From Cohnella abietis (GTDB taxonomy: Bacteria > Bacillota > Bacilli > Paenibacillales > Paenibacillaceae): a stretch of 64,000 nucleotides of DNA. The notes beneath the pieces are model-generated. The model was not told where the DNA came from. It searched no databases and saw only the letters and a program-made list of their open reading frames with translations. Made by a program: the position numbers and the translations under genes. Below are positions 45,469 to 52,698 of this stretch, piece by piece. How positions within the stretch are numbered: position 1 is the stretch's first letter; each line of letters opens with the position of its first letter. The stretch covers positions 3,198,001 to 3,262,000 of the forward strand of contig NZ_AP019400.1 in the NCBI RefSeq assembly GCF_004295585.1, read 5' to 3'.

Positions 45469-45504
45469 ATTTCCTCCTCTTTTTTCTCCACATCATCTAA
45501 GAAT

Positions 45505-45524
45505 GGTGACATACAGTTGTCACC
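45505..45524. promoter_or_regulatory. probable WYL-regulator operator
   Basis: GGTGACA-n6-TGTCACC, perfect seven-base arms, in the 102-base divergent gap. Its right arm overlaps a possible -35 (TTGTCA at 45517) with TACATT 17 bases downstream, so binding would block the VOC gene. Confidence 0.6.
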
Positions 45525-45570
45525 TTTTGTAGATTATACTACATTTATCACAAGAAGGAGGTAATACATT

Positions 45571-46032
45571 ATGTCAGCTATTGCATACTTAAATTTTGAT
45601 GGAATTGCAGAACAAGTAATTGAATTTTATTCGGAGGCTTTTAGTGCAAGTGAAGTGAAAAAAGTTAAATTTAGCGATATCCCACAAGATCCAAACTATC
45701 CTCTGCCAGACAATGAGTTAAATATGATTATGGAGTCTTCGATAGAATTCGCAGGCGGGAAAATAATGCTGTCGGATATTTTGCCTTCAATGAAGGTGGT
45801 AACAGGTGAACTGGTGATAGGCAACAATGTACTGATTAGTCTAGTCATTGATGATAAACAACAACTGGGAGAATACTTTAATCATTTATCAGTTGGTGGC
45901 CATGTTATTATGCCGTTATCCAATACTCCTTGGTCTTCGTGCTTTGGATTGCTGGTTGATAAGTTTGGGATTTCATGGAAATTTAATAGTGATGCAGATA
46001 AGTTTCTTGACCAAGTCATTTCCAACAAATAG
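45571..46032 (+). CDS. VOC family protein, PhnB/YjdN type
   Basis: 153 residues with the PhnB-like pattern: AYLNFDGIAEQVIEFYSEAFSA at the start and PWSSCFGLLVDKFGISWKFN at the end. The family includes small metal-dependent or ligand-sequestering proteins. AAGGAGG precedes the ATG. Probably the target of the divergent WYL regulator. A terminator follows. Confidence 0.86.
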   Translation: MSAIAYLNFDGIAEQVIEFYSEAFSASEVKKVKFSDIPQDPNYPLPDNELNMIMESSIEFAGGKIMLSDILPSMKVVTGELVIGNNVLISLVIDDKQQLGEYFNHLSVGGHVIMPLSNTPWSSCFGLLVDKFGISWKFNSDADKFLDQVISNK

Positions 46033-46044
46033 TAACTAATGATT

Positions 46045-46077
46045 AAAAAATGGTCTTGCAATTGAAGACCATTTTTT
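46045..46077 (+). terminator. terminator hairpin
   Basis: AAAAAATGGTCTT pairs with AAGACCATTTTTT; the T run is part of the 3' arm. Confidence 0.8.
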
Positions 46078-46117
46078 AATGCCTATTTTTTCTTGAATTT
46101 AGAAAGGATAATGTATC

Positions 46118-46693
46118 TTGTCTATGGAAATTGAAAACCTGATTCCGGCAAACTCGAGAGAAGATGTGAGGATTTGGCTACAGGAAAATGGAAAGATAAA
46201 AAAGTCTTGCTGGGTCTTGGTTAGTATGACACCTACTCCTAATATGTTGTTATATTTGGACGCGGTCGAGGAAGCTTTGTGCTTTGGATGGATCGATGGA
46301 GTCAAGAAGAAAGCTTCTGAAACGGAGCTGGCTCAGAGGCTATCTCCTAGAAGTAAACAAAGTTCATGGACTGAATTAAATAAAGAACGTGTCCGCCGCC
46401 TTGAAAAGTTAGGGTTGATGAGAGACGAAGGAAGAAGAGTTCTTCCTGACATGGATCACAATTCTTTTAGAATAGATGAAGATATAGAGCAAAGGTTAAA
46501 AGATGAAAAGCAAGTATACGATAATTTTATGGCATTTCCAGACCTTTATAAAAGAGTTCGGATCGACACGATACAATGCAATAAGAATCAGCCAGAATTG
46601 TTTAAGAGCAGATTAGACAAATTCATAACAAATACTAGAGAAAACAAAATGTACGGTCAATGGAATGATAATGGACGTCTACTTGATTATTAA
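46118..46693 (+). CDS. YdeI/OmpD-associated family protein
   Basis: 191 residues. The family blocks are clear: REDVRIWLQENG, VEEALCFGWIDGVKKK, RLSPRSKQSSWTELNKERVRRLEKLGLM, and the C-terminal YDNFMAFPDLYKRVRIDTI region. Relatives are named for bacteriocin protection or OmpD association, but the biochemical role is unknown. I keep the TTG at 46118, which has AAAGGA 9 bases upstream. Confidence 0.82.
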   Translation: MSMEIENLIPANSREDVRIWLQENGKIKKSCWVLVSMTPTPNMLLYLDAVEEALCFGWIDGVKKKASETELAQRLSPRSKQSSWTELNKERVRRLEKLGLMRDEGRRVLPDMDHNSFRIDEDIEQRLKDEKQVYDNFMAFPDLYKRVRIDTIQCNKNQPELFKSRLDKFITNTRENKMYGQWNDNGRLLDY

Positions 46694-46840
46694 GATGCTC
46701 TGCAAATGGACAAACCATTTGCATTGCAAGTTTAATCACCATTTGATAAAGTGTCCATAGACTGATGGAATGTATCGTTTTTCTGTGTAAATAATAACTC
46801 ATGACAATAAATATAGGAAGTTTTAAGATGGAGGATGATT

Positions 46841-47632
46841 GTGGTGACCATTAGGATTTATTCAGTTGATAAACAAGCCTCAGGACAATTCAATGAAGGT
46901 AATATTACGGAACAAAAACCAATCGGTTTTCCTGGCGAAGGGTCAGCCGTTGATCGCGTTGGAACGTTGTTTTACTGGGCATGGTTTCAAACCAAGGAAG
47001 AAGGCAGTCTACCACTGCACCCGCATCGTGGATTTGAGATCTTGTCTTATCTGTTGGCAGGCTCCGTTCAACATCGGGATACGCTTGGGAATGAGCGGTC
47101 GATCGGAGCGGGTGGCTTGCAAATCATGCAAACAGGCACAGGGGTTCAGCATGCCGAAAAGTTTGGGAAAGATACCTCTGGGTTTCAAATCTGGTTCGAA
47201 CCCTTTATGGGGGAGGCGTACTATGTAACTCCAACTTATGCGGATTATGAAGACGGAGACTTTCCAGTAGAAATCAGAAACCAGGCAAAAATTAAAACGA
47301 TTTTAGGTACAGGCTCCCCGGTTCAAATAGTAGCTGACGCCCAAATGTGGGATTTGATACTTCCTGCGGGTCAGTCGTTTGAGCAAGTTATTCCTGAAGG
47401 ATATTCGATTGCGGGGCTTATTGTTGAGGGTGAGTCTACTTGGCAATCCGGAATCGATACGCATCAAGTAAGTGTCAACGAGTTCGCTGTCTGCGAAGCA
47501 GAACAGGCGCAAAGCCTACATATACAATCCAATGAACAGGCAGATTCCCGGATCATCCTTATTCAAGTCCCTAGCATTCTACCGTATCCATCCTATAAAG
47601 AAGTCAAAATTCGATTACAGTCGAATTCGTAA
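46841..47632 (+). CDS. pirin family protein
   Basis: About 263 residues; GGAGG at 46830-46834 fits the GTG codons at 46841 or 46844 better than the ATG at 46835. Double-cupin fold with the metal-site motif HPHRGFEILSYLLAGSVQHRDTLG, then GTGVQHAEKF. Pirins bind iron; some are quercetin dioxygenases, others redox-linked regulators. Alone in its unit, with a terminator behind it. Confidence 0.87.
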   Translation: MVTIRIYSVDKQASGQFNEGNITEQKPIGFPGEGSAVDRVGTLFYWAWFQTKEEGSLPLHPHRGFEILSYLLAGSVQHRDTLGNERSIGAGGLQIMQTGTGVQHAEKFGKDTSGFQIWFEPFMGEAYYVTPTYADYEDGDFPVEIRNQAKIKTILGTGSPVQIVADAQMWDLILPAGQSFEQVIPEGYSIAGLIVEGESTWQSGIDTHQVSVNEFAVCEAEQAQSLHIQSNEQADSRIILIQVPSILPYPSYKEVKIRLQSNS

Positions 47633-47682
47633 GTTTATCATGTGTCTGAGACAAGGGGCAGAATGGTGCCCTTTCGGACATG

Positions 47683-47735
47683 AAAAGCTGCAGTTTACTC
47701 TCTGTACTACACAAGAGACGAATTGCAGCTTTTTT
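47683..47735 (+). terminator. terminator hairpin
   Basis: AAAAGCTGCA pairs with TGCAGCTTTT across a long loop, then more T. Confidence 0.65.
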
Positions 47736-47953
47736 ATGTAAAATACCAATATACAGATGACACAAAGATTCTATATCCAAATGGCTTGACAGAGTTGCTT
47801 ATTGACAATCATTTTTCATAAAGGCTGTTTTCGTATTAAATGTTGTTTTCATGTAATAAACTATAATGCTGCAACTTTAGAAGGATTTGAGTAGTATAAT
47901 TAGTATGATATAAACAATGCTTTCTAAATTAAATATAAAGGAGGTAATATTTT

Positions 47954-48229
47954 ATGAAAAAAATAACTACAATGTTGGGTATATTGATACTATTAGCTAT
48001 ACTTACGGCGTGTAATATCAAGAACAACGATTATACGGACCCTAACGGAAACGAATATAAATACAAATTAGAATTAACAGGCACTTTACCTAATGCTTCA
48101 AAAGAATCAAAATATATCATATTAGCAAATGATAATACATTAACCTTCGAAAAAGTCGCAAAGAGTATTTATAGTAGCAATAGCAAAGACCAGGATGGAA
48201 TTGATTTTTATATATTATCAAGTGAATAA
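47954..48229 (+). CDS. small lipoprotein, IS passenger gene
   Basis: 91 residues. AAGGAGG stands before the ATG; the signal peptide ends in the lipobox LTAC (Cys near residue 20), so the protein is anchored outside the membrane. The mature part of about 70 residues (GNEYKYKLELTGTLPNASKESKYIILANDNTLTFEKVAKSIYSS in parts) is of an unknown family. It lies wholly inside the insertion sequence and is not needed for transposition by what is known of the family. A hairpin near 48281-48308 (ACCTCGTAT/ATACGGGGT) and a T run end it. Confidence 0.8.
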   Translation: MKKITTMLGILILLAILTACNIKNNDYTDPNGNEYKYKLELTGTLPNASKESKYIILANDNTLTFEKVAKSIYSSNSKDQDGIDFYILSSE

Positions 48230-48306
48230 TATATCCCCGCATCCTTAATTTATATGAATCGAATAAATCTCACTTTAACTAAGACCTCGTATCATACGGG
48301 GTTTTT

Positions 48307-49317
48307 TTATACACTTTTTAACAATTGAACAGTTAAAAAATTTGATTTTTGACAAGCTGAAATAAGCATTTGTTCAACCCGATTTTCAAATGATAAATTT
48401 TTGCCAATATCAAGCCATCGGAACCAATAGAGGTAGTTATCGAGATATTTTGTCGCAACACCTTGAAACCGTTCCATCCAAGTTTTCAAACGATTATGAA
48501 AATTGTTAACGTGCTGAATATGATAAATCCCGTTCTTAACACGCTGTTTTTGTCGCTCATTAACTGTTTCATGTTGTAATCCTTTTATCTTGGCAAACTT
48601 TTTGTAATTCGTTGCTGTATCTGTACATAACAAAGCAGACGGGTGAATATACTTACCAATCGCACCGTCAATTTCTTCGGCTTTCACACGTCCAGTTCCA
48701 GCCTTTCGAGCAATGATATTTCCGTTACGGTCTTGTGCCACGACAACGGCAATTTTAAGATTAGAAATCCCTCTTTTTACGTCTTTCTCTCCACGCTTCT
48801 TAGATTTTCTATGAGTAATTTCACGCTTCCCTTTTAAAGACTCACGGAAGAAGGTTTCGTCACTTTCAACGATGCCTTGCAATTGATTAAAACCAAGACT
48901 ACCTAATGCGTTCAAAATTTTATGCCTCCAGTAGAAGGTGGTGGAGATGTGTAATTGTAGTTTTTCAGCAATTTTCGGCAGAGTAAAACCTTCGACCATC
49001 AATTCAATGTATTTCATCCATTTTTCAGGATAACGAGAACCCGAAAATGGCGTGTTGGTCATATCATTGAACGACTTTCCACAATCATGACATAGGTAGC
49101 GTTGTCTTGAACGATACTTACCGTTCCTCTTTACAGACGTACTCCCACAATGAAGACAACCTAAACCAGATGCAAATCGTGATTCACGAATGGTTTTAAG
49201 TAATTTCGTAATTTTATCTGGTTCATCTGGAAATAAATCTTGTTTCATAGCTTCAAACAATGCTAATTGCTCTGGTTTTGTAAGTTCGCTGAAATCTTCA
49301 TATACATCTTTCCATAT
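48307..49317 (-). CDS. IS1595-family transposase
   Basis: About 336 residues. N-terminal zinc ribbon (CLHCGSTSVKRNGKYRSRQRYLCHDCGKSF), a helix-turn-helix (GFTLPKIAEKLQLHISTTFYWRHKIL) and the DDE-type core (VESDETFFRES; LLCTDTATNY; HVNNFHNRLKTWMERFQGVATKYLDNYLYWFRWL) of the ISXO2-like domain. The N-terminal part IWKDVYEDFSELTKPEQLALFEA reads on in frame up to an ATA codon at 49315-49317. An AGGAGG site lies 9 bases before that ATA, and no ATG, GTG or TTG is nearer. The first usual start is the TTG at 49260. Confidence 0.85.
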   Translation of the reverse strand: MWKDVYEDFSELTKPEQLALFEAMKQDLFPDEPDKITKLLKTIRESRFASGLGCLHCGSTSVKRNGKYRSRQRYLCHDCGKSFNDMTNTPFSGSRYPEKWMKYIELMVEGFTLPKIAEKLQLHISTTFYWRHKILNALGSLGFNQLQGIVESDETFFRESLKGKREITHRKSKKRGEKDVKRGISNLKIAVVVAQDRNGNIIARKAGTGRVKAEEIDGAIGKYIHPSALLCTDTATNYKKFAKIKGLQHETVNERQKQRVKNGIYHIQHVNNFHNRLKTWMERFQGVATKYLDNYLYWFRWLDIGKNLSFENRVEQMLISACQKSNFLTVQLLKSV

Positions 49318-49421
49318 CTATAAACGCCTCCTAAAATCCTATTATATCAACCTATTAATAGTGTGTTCAAGAAAGCCACAATCTATACGAAAACAGCCTT
49401 CATAAAAGAAAGGAGTTCCTT

Positions 49422-49466
49422 ATGATTTGGATTAATCCACCTTACACTAGTGAAGGTGGAGAGTGA
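49422..49466 (+). CDS. possible 14-residue leader peptide
   Basis: ATG with AAAGGAG 7 bases upstream; it encodes MIWINPPYTSEGGE. Its last codons form a hairpin, TCCACCTT with AAGGTGGA (49436-49460). It lies 87 bases before the kinase gene, which suggests a translational attenuator, but this is inference. Confidence 0.3.
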   Translation: MIWINPPYTSEGGE

Positions 49467-49553
49467 GCATTTTAATCTCGTTGGTTGCGAAAATAATGTG
49501 ATGGAATTATCTTTGATTAGATAACATAAACACGAAGAGAGGGGTACAAAAGG

Positions 49554-50576
49554 ATGGGAAATACAGAATACAAATTGCAATTCGAGGAATTGTGTAATAC
49601 TTTGCAACTTGGTGAGCTAACCTGTGTACCTAAAGCTATAACGGGTGGGCTTTTACATAAAATGTATGTTGTCCAAACTACGAAAGGGAAATATGCAATA
49701 AAAGCATTAAATCCCCAAATAATGCTCAGACCCACGGCGATGCAGAATTTTATTAACTCTGAACGAATTGCCGATATTGCAAGAAATAATGTTCCTGCTC
49801 TTTCAGCTAAAGAAGTTAATGGCACTTTCATGCACAAAATAGCCAATCAATTCTATCTTATATTTGATTGGATTGATAGTAAAAGTCTAATATCCAATGA
49901 AATAGATGTAGTTCATTGTGAGAGAATGGGTGCTATTCTTGCGGAGATACATATGACAGATTTTTCAGAGTTAGGCATAGATAAGGGTTATTCAAATAAT
50001 ACATTGTTAACTGATTGGAATTACTATTTGCAAAAAGGGCAACAAAATAATTCCGTTTGGCTAAGTCTACTTCGTGAATATCTTGATAAACTTTATGAGT
50101 GGAATAGAATGGCGAACGAATCAACGAAACTACTGGAATCTGATATGGTTATAAGTCATAGAGATTTAGAACCGAAAAATGTAATGTGGGAACAAGGTAG
50201 CCCTATTCTAATTGATTGGGAATCAGCAGGATATATAAATCCTATGCAAGACTTGACAGAAACAGCCATTTACTGGTCTGCTAATGAAAACGGAAGTATT
50301 GACAAGGAAAGGTTCTTAGCTTTCATAGTGGGATATAAAACAAAATACGGAATACCTCAGGCAAATTGGGGAATGGTGTTAGTAAATGGGTTATTAGGTA
50401 AATTGGATTGGCTTGAATATAGCTTAAAACGTTCTTTGTGGATTGAATGTACTGACGAAGAGGAGCAGCAGGTAGGGACTTCTCAGGTGACAGGGACAAT
50501 AAACTCTATTATATGTTATGCGGATATGATTTCAGAATTAGAAAAATGGTTAGATGAGGTCGAGAACATCCAATAG
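49554..50576 (+). CDS. aminoglycoside phosphotransferase-family kinase
   Basis: 340 residues of the APH/choline-kinase fold: nucleotide loop and Lys in GKYAIKALNPQ, Brenner motif ISHRDLEPKNVMW with the catalytic Asp, and the metal site LIDWESAGYINPMQDL. Phosphorylates an aminoglycoside, a sugar alcohol or a related compound; which one is unknown. GAGAGGGG precedes the ATG. The insertion sequence ends 155 bases upstream and may have separated it from its promoter. Confidence 0.83.
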   Translation: MGNTEYKLQFEELCNTLQLGELTCVPKAITGGLLHKMYVVQTTKGKYAIKALNPQIMLRPTAMQNFINSERIADIARNNVPALSAKEVNGTFMHKIANQFYLIFDWIDSKSLISNEIDVVHCERMGAILAEIHMTDFSELGIDKGYSNNTLLTDWNYYLQKGQQNNSVWLSLLREYLDKLYEWNRMANESTKLLESDMVISHRDLEPKNVMWEQGSPILIDWESAGYINPMQDLTETAIYWSANENGSIDKERFLAFIVGYKTKYGIPQANWGMVLVNGLLGKLDWLEYSLKRSLWIECTDEEEQQVGTSQVTGTINSIICYADMISELEKWLDEVENIQ

Positions 50577-50593
50577 AAGAGAAGTTCTATCCA

Positions 50594-50625
50594 AAGAAAC
50601 CACTCCATTGTCAGGAGTGGCTTTG
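50594..50625 (+). terminator. terminator hairpin
   Basis: CCACTCC with GGAGTGG, flanked by AAAG/CTTT, 20 bases behind the kinase gene. Confidence 0.65.
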
Positions 50626-50734
50626 TCTATATATACTGATGAATTTTTTGTGGTCAAACTGTACTTTGTGCTTAGATACATTACGGTGAACCGTATCATC
50701 ACTAGTGATAAAGCAGAAAATTGAATTGAAGGTA

Positions 50735-50765
50735 CCCGAGCGGACTCAACGCTCGGGTTTTTTAT
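50735..50765 (+). terminator. terminator hairpin
   Basis: CCCGAGCG and CGCTCGGG pair across seven bases and are followed by TTTTTT. A strong second terminator, with no gene between it and the previous one; dyads such as TTACGGT/ACCGTA lie between. Confidence 0.8.
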
Positions 50766-50793
50766 TTCTGGAAAGCGTCGATCCTTCTTCAGC

Positions 50794-50839
50794 TTGACAA
50801 TAAATAAAAACCGCTATATATTTAACTTATTAGTTAAAT
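50794..50839 (+). promoter_or_regulatory. promoter with overlapping operator-like dyad
   Basis: TTGACA (50794-50799), exactly 17 bases, TATATT (50817-50822). A perfect dyad ATTTAACT-n4-AGTTAAAT (50820-50839) overlaps the -10 and start region. The same promoter type lies before the live ArsR gene at 51780, so this belongs to the ghost copy and may now serve the azoreductase gene. Confidence 0.65.
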
Positions 50840-50845
50840 AACCAA

Positions 50846-50970
50846 ATGGTTAAATAACGATTTGGTTAAATTAATGATTGTGTTCTTGATTGTTAAGCTA
50901 TCGTTTAATGGGAAGTTGGTGGGATGAAGGAGACGATTTGGAGAAAATGAATGAGACGTGTCACAAAAGT
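50846..50970 (+). pseudogene. collapsed ghost of an ArsR-AHSA1 gene pair
   Basis: 50846-50886 aligns with the first codons of the live ArsR gene (ATGGTTAAATA...AACGAT...TTAAAT/ATTAAT...AATGAT...TTC). It runs straight into 50881-50970, which aligns with the middle of the AHSA1 gene at about 52408-52486 (TAAGCTATCGTTTA, ATGAAGGAGACGATT). Frame changes and an internal deletion make it non-coding. Confidence 0.65.
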
Positions 50971-51029
50971 TTATGGCTTTATTTTTAACGATTATTCCCT
51001 AAAAAAACTTGAAGGTAGGTAATTTAATT

Positions 51030-51671
51030 ATGGCAGTCGTATTATATATCACAGCAAATCCGAATGATCATGAATCATCATATAGCATGGCAGTAGGAAA
51101 AGAATTCGTGCAGGCTTACCGATCCGCAAATCCGAATGATGAAGTTAACCATCTTGATTTATATAAAATGGATATTCCTGAAATTGATGCCGATGTTTTT
51201 AGCGGTTGGGGCAAGCTTGGGGCGGGCACTGCTTTTAATGAATTGACCGATGCAGAAAAAACGAAAGTAGGTCGTCTGGTTGGACTGGTTGACCAATTCG
51301 TTGCTGCAGATAAGTATATATTTGTAAATCCGATATGGAATTATTCATTTCCGCCTGTTATGAAAGCATATATTGACTCTATTTGCGTTGCAGGTAAAAC
51401 TTTCAAATATGTTGAGGGTATAGGTCGGGTTGGCTTGCTGAGAGATAAAAAGGCGGTTCACATTCAAGCAAGTGGAAGTGTATTATCACCTGGCTCAGCT
51501 CTTGCTGACTTTGAAATGGGGCATCGCCACTTGAATGCCATTATGGATTTTTTTGAGGTTCCTAGCTTTGAGAGCATCTTCGTTGAAGGTATGGCTGTAA
51601 ATCCAGATCATGCTTCAGAAATTAAAGAAAATGCAGTTCAACAAGCGCGCGAAATTGCTCGGAGCTTCTAA
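51030..51671 (+). CDS. azoR: FMN-dependent NADH-azoreductase
   Basis: 213 residues from the ATG after AAGGTAGGT. Flavodoxin-like fold of Azo[29 protein letters not shown] at the start, [30 protein letters not shown] in the FMN region and [10 protein letters not shown]. It reduces azo compounds and quinones with NADH by two-electron steps, protecting against electrophiles. Followed by its own terminator. Confidence 0.9.
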   Translation: MAVVLYITANPNDHESSYSMAVGKEFVQAYRSANPNDEVNHLDLYKMDIPEIDADVFSGWGKLGAGTAFNELTDAEKTKVGRLVGLVDQFVAADKYIFVNPIWNYSFPPVMKAYIDSICVAGKTFKYVEGIGRVGLLRDKKAVHIQASGSVLSPGSALADFEMGHRHLNAIMDFFEVPSFESIFVEGMAVNPDHASEIKENAVQQAREIARSF

Positions 51672-51682
51672 ATGCTGCACAC

Positions 51683-51733
51683 AAGAGCCAACGAGATCGA
51701 GGTATCTAATTCTGATCCGTTTGGCTCTTTTTT
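51683..51733 (+). terminator. terminator hairpin
   Basis: AAGAGCCAAC with GTTTGGCTCTT and a T run; it separates azoR from the ArsR gene. Confidence 0.75.
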
Positions 51734-51779
51734 CGCGCATCGAGCTGTCAATCTAATTGGAAATTGAGGGTAGATCTGC

Positions 51780-51808
51780 TTGACATTAGATAAAAATCTG
51801 CATAAACT
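51780..51808 (+). promoter_or_regulatory. promoter of the ArsR-AHSA1 pair
   Basis: TTGACA at 51780-51785, 17 bases, TAAACT at 51803-51808. Aligned with the ghost copy, GCTTGACA and the A-rich spacer are shared. The TTG that could be read as a start codon is therefore the first triplet of the -35 box. Confidence 0.6.
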
Positions 51809-51815
51809 TAAACGT

Positions 51816-52154
51816 ATGGTTAAATATAACGATGAGATATTAAATGATGTATTCCAAGTGCTTTCTGATCCGACGAGAAGAGAAATCATAAGACGTTTAG
51901 CCGTTGGAGAGATGACAGTCATGAATTTGGCTAAGCCTTTTGAGATGTCACTGCCAGCCGTTTCTAAACACCTGAGGGTGTTGGAAAAGGCTGGTTTAGT
52001 TTCAGTTCGAAAGGAAGGAACGTATCGATATTATTATCTAAATCCAAATGTAGTGGAAAATGCTCACGAGTGGTTAACGGACTTGAGGAAGTTTTGGACT
52101 GCGCAAGTGTTTAACCTTGAGCATTTTTTGGATAATCAATCTAAAGAAGACTAA
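51816..52154 (+). CDS. ArsR-family regulator (SdpR-like)
   Basis: 112 residues. Winged helix LNDVFQVLSDPTRREIIRRLAVGEMTVMNLAKPFEMSLPAVSKHLRVLEKAGLVSVRKEGTYRYYYLNP. No metal-binding CxC is seen, so it is of the autorepressor type found with AHSA1/SRPBCC genes. I start at ATG 51816 because the ghost copy also has its ATG here and the TTG at 51780 coincides with a -35 box. No ribosome site precedes it, so the message may be almost leaderless. Adjacent to, and coupled with, the AHSA1 gene 14 bases later. Confidence 0.83.
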   Translation: MVKYNDEILNDVFQVLSDPTRREIIRRLAVGEMTVMNLAKPFEMSLPAVSKHLRVLEKAGLVSVRKEGTYRYYYLNPNVVENAHEWLTDLRKFWTAQVFNLEHFLDNQSKED

Positions 52155-52168
52155 CGGAGGCACTATTA

Positions 52169-52618
52169 ATGATAGCAATGCAGGATGGGAAGTTTTTCCT
52201 TGAGCTTCATCACATATACAACGCGAGCAAGGAAAGAGTGTTCTTAGCTTGGACGAAGGAAGAACAGTTAAAGCAATGGTGGGGTCTGGTAGGCTTTACG
52301 ACGACAATCGGACAAATGGAAGTTTCAGTTGGAGGGAAATACCTTTTTCATATGAAAGCTCCGAATGGCAAGATTCATACTCTAGAAGGCCGATATGTTG
52401 AGATTGTTCCGTATGATAAGCTATCGTTTACTTGGAAGTGGGTAAATGAAGGAGACGATTCGGAGGAAACGCTTGTCACGCTTGACTTTGTCGGTAAGGA
52501 CAATAAGACGGAGCTTGTGATTACGCATACGGAGTTCTCTACGATGAAAGAAGCGAAAAAACACAATAATAGTTGGACAAATTCTCTAGAAGGCGGCTTG
52601 TGCAACTATTTTAATTGA
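52169..52618 (+). CDS. SRPBCC/AHSA1 domain protein
   Basis: 149 residues of the START-like cavity fold: ELHHIYNASKERVFLAWTKEEQLKQWWG, EGRYVEIVPYDKLSFTWKW, and TNSLEGGLCNYF at the end. ACGGAGG precedes the ATG. Such proteins bind small hydrophobic molecules and are often encoded beside ArsR regulators, as here. A weak hairpin with T7 (52618-52639) follows. Confidence 0.87.
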   Translation: MIAMQDGKFFLELHHIYNASKERVFLAWTKEEQLKQWWGLVGFTTTIGQMEVSVGGKYLFHMKAPNGKIHTLEGRYVEIVPYDKLSFTWKWVNEGDDSEETLVTLDFVGKDNKTELVITHTEFSTMKEAKKHNNSWTNSLEGGLCNYFN

Positions 52619-52639
52619 CGGTAGAGATGCCGTTTTTTT
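52618..52639 (+). terminator. short terminator
   Basis: ACGGTA and TGCCGT pair (one wobble) around GAGA, then TTTTTTT. Confidence 0.5.
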
Positions 52640-52698
52640 GTTTTTAAATGGTGTATGTCTTCCTTCATTTTATTGAATACCAATTAAGGAGCCGTCAA

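Larger units (their letters stand above)
47823..49398. mobile_element. complete IS1595-family insertion sequence with passenger gene
   Basis: 1576 bases. The ends are inverted repeats that begin GGCTGTTTTCGTAT on both sides (14 perfect bases, then weaker matches). Both ends are flanked by TTCATAAA (47815-47822 and 49399-49406), a perfect 8-base target duplication, the length usual for IS1595. Inside are a transposase gene on the minus strand and a small lipoprotein gene on the plus strand, convergent, with a terminator between. The exact duplication means the insertion is recent. Confidence 0.9.

Noticed and set aside
47786..47822. Promoter of the kinase gene cut by the IS
   Set aside because: TTGACA motifs occur left of the element but no matching -10 at the right distance could be fixed across the restored junction, so it is not claimed.
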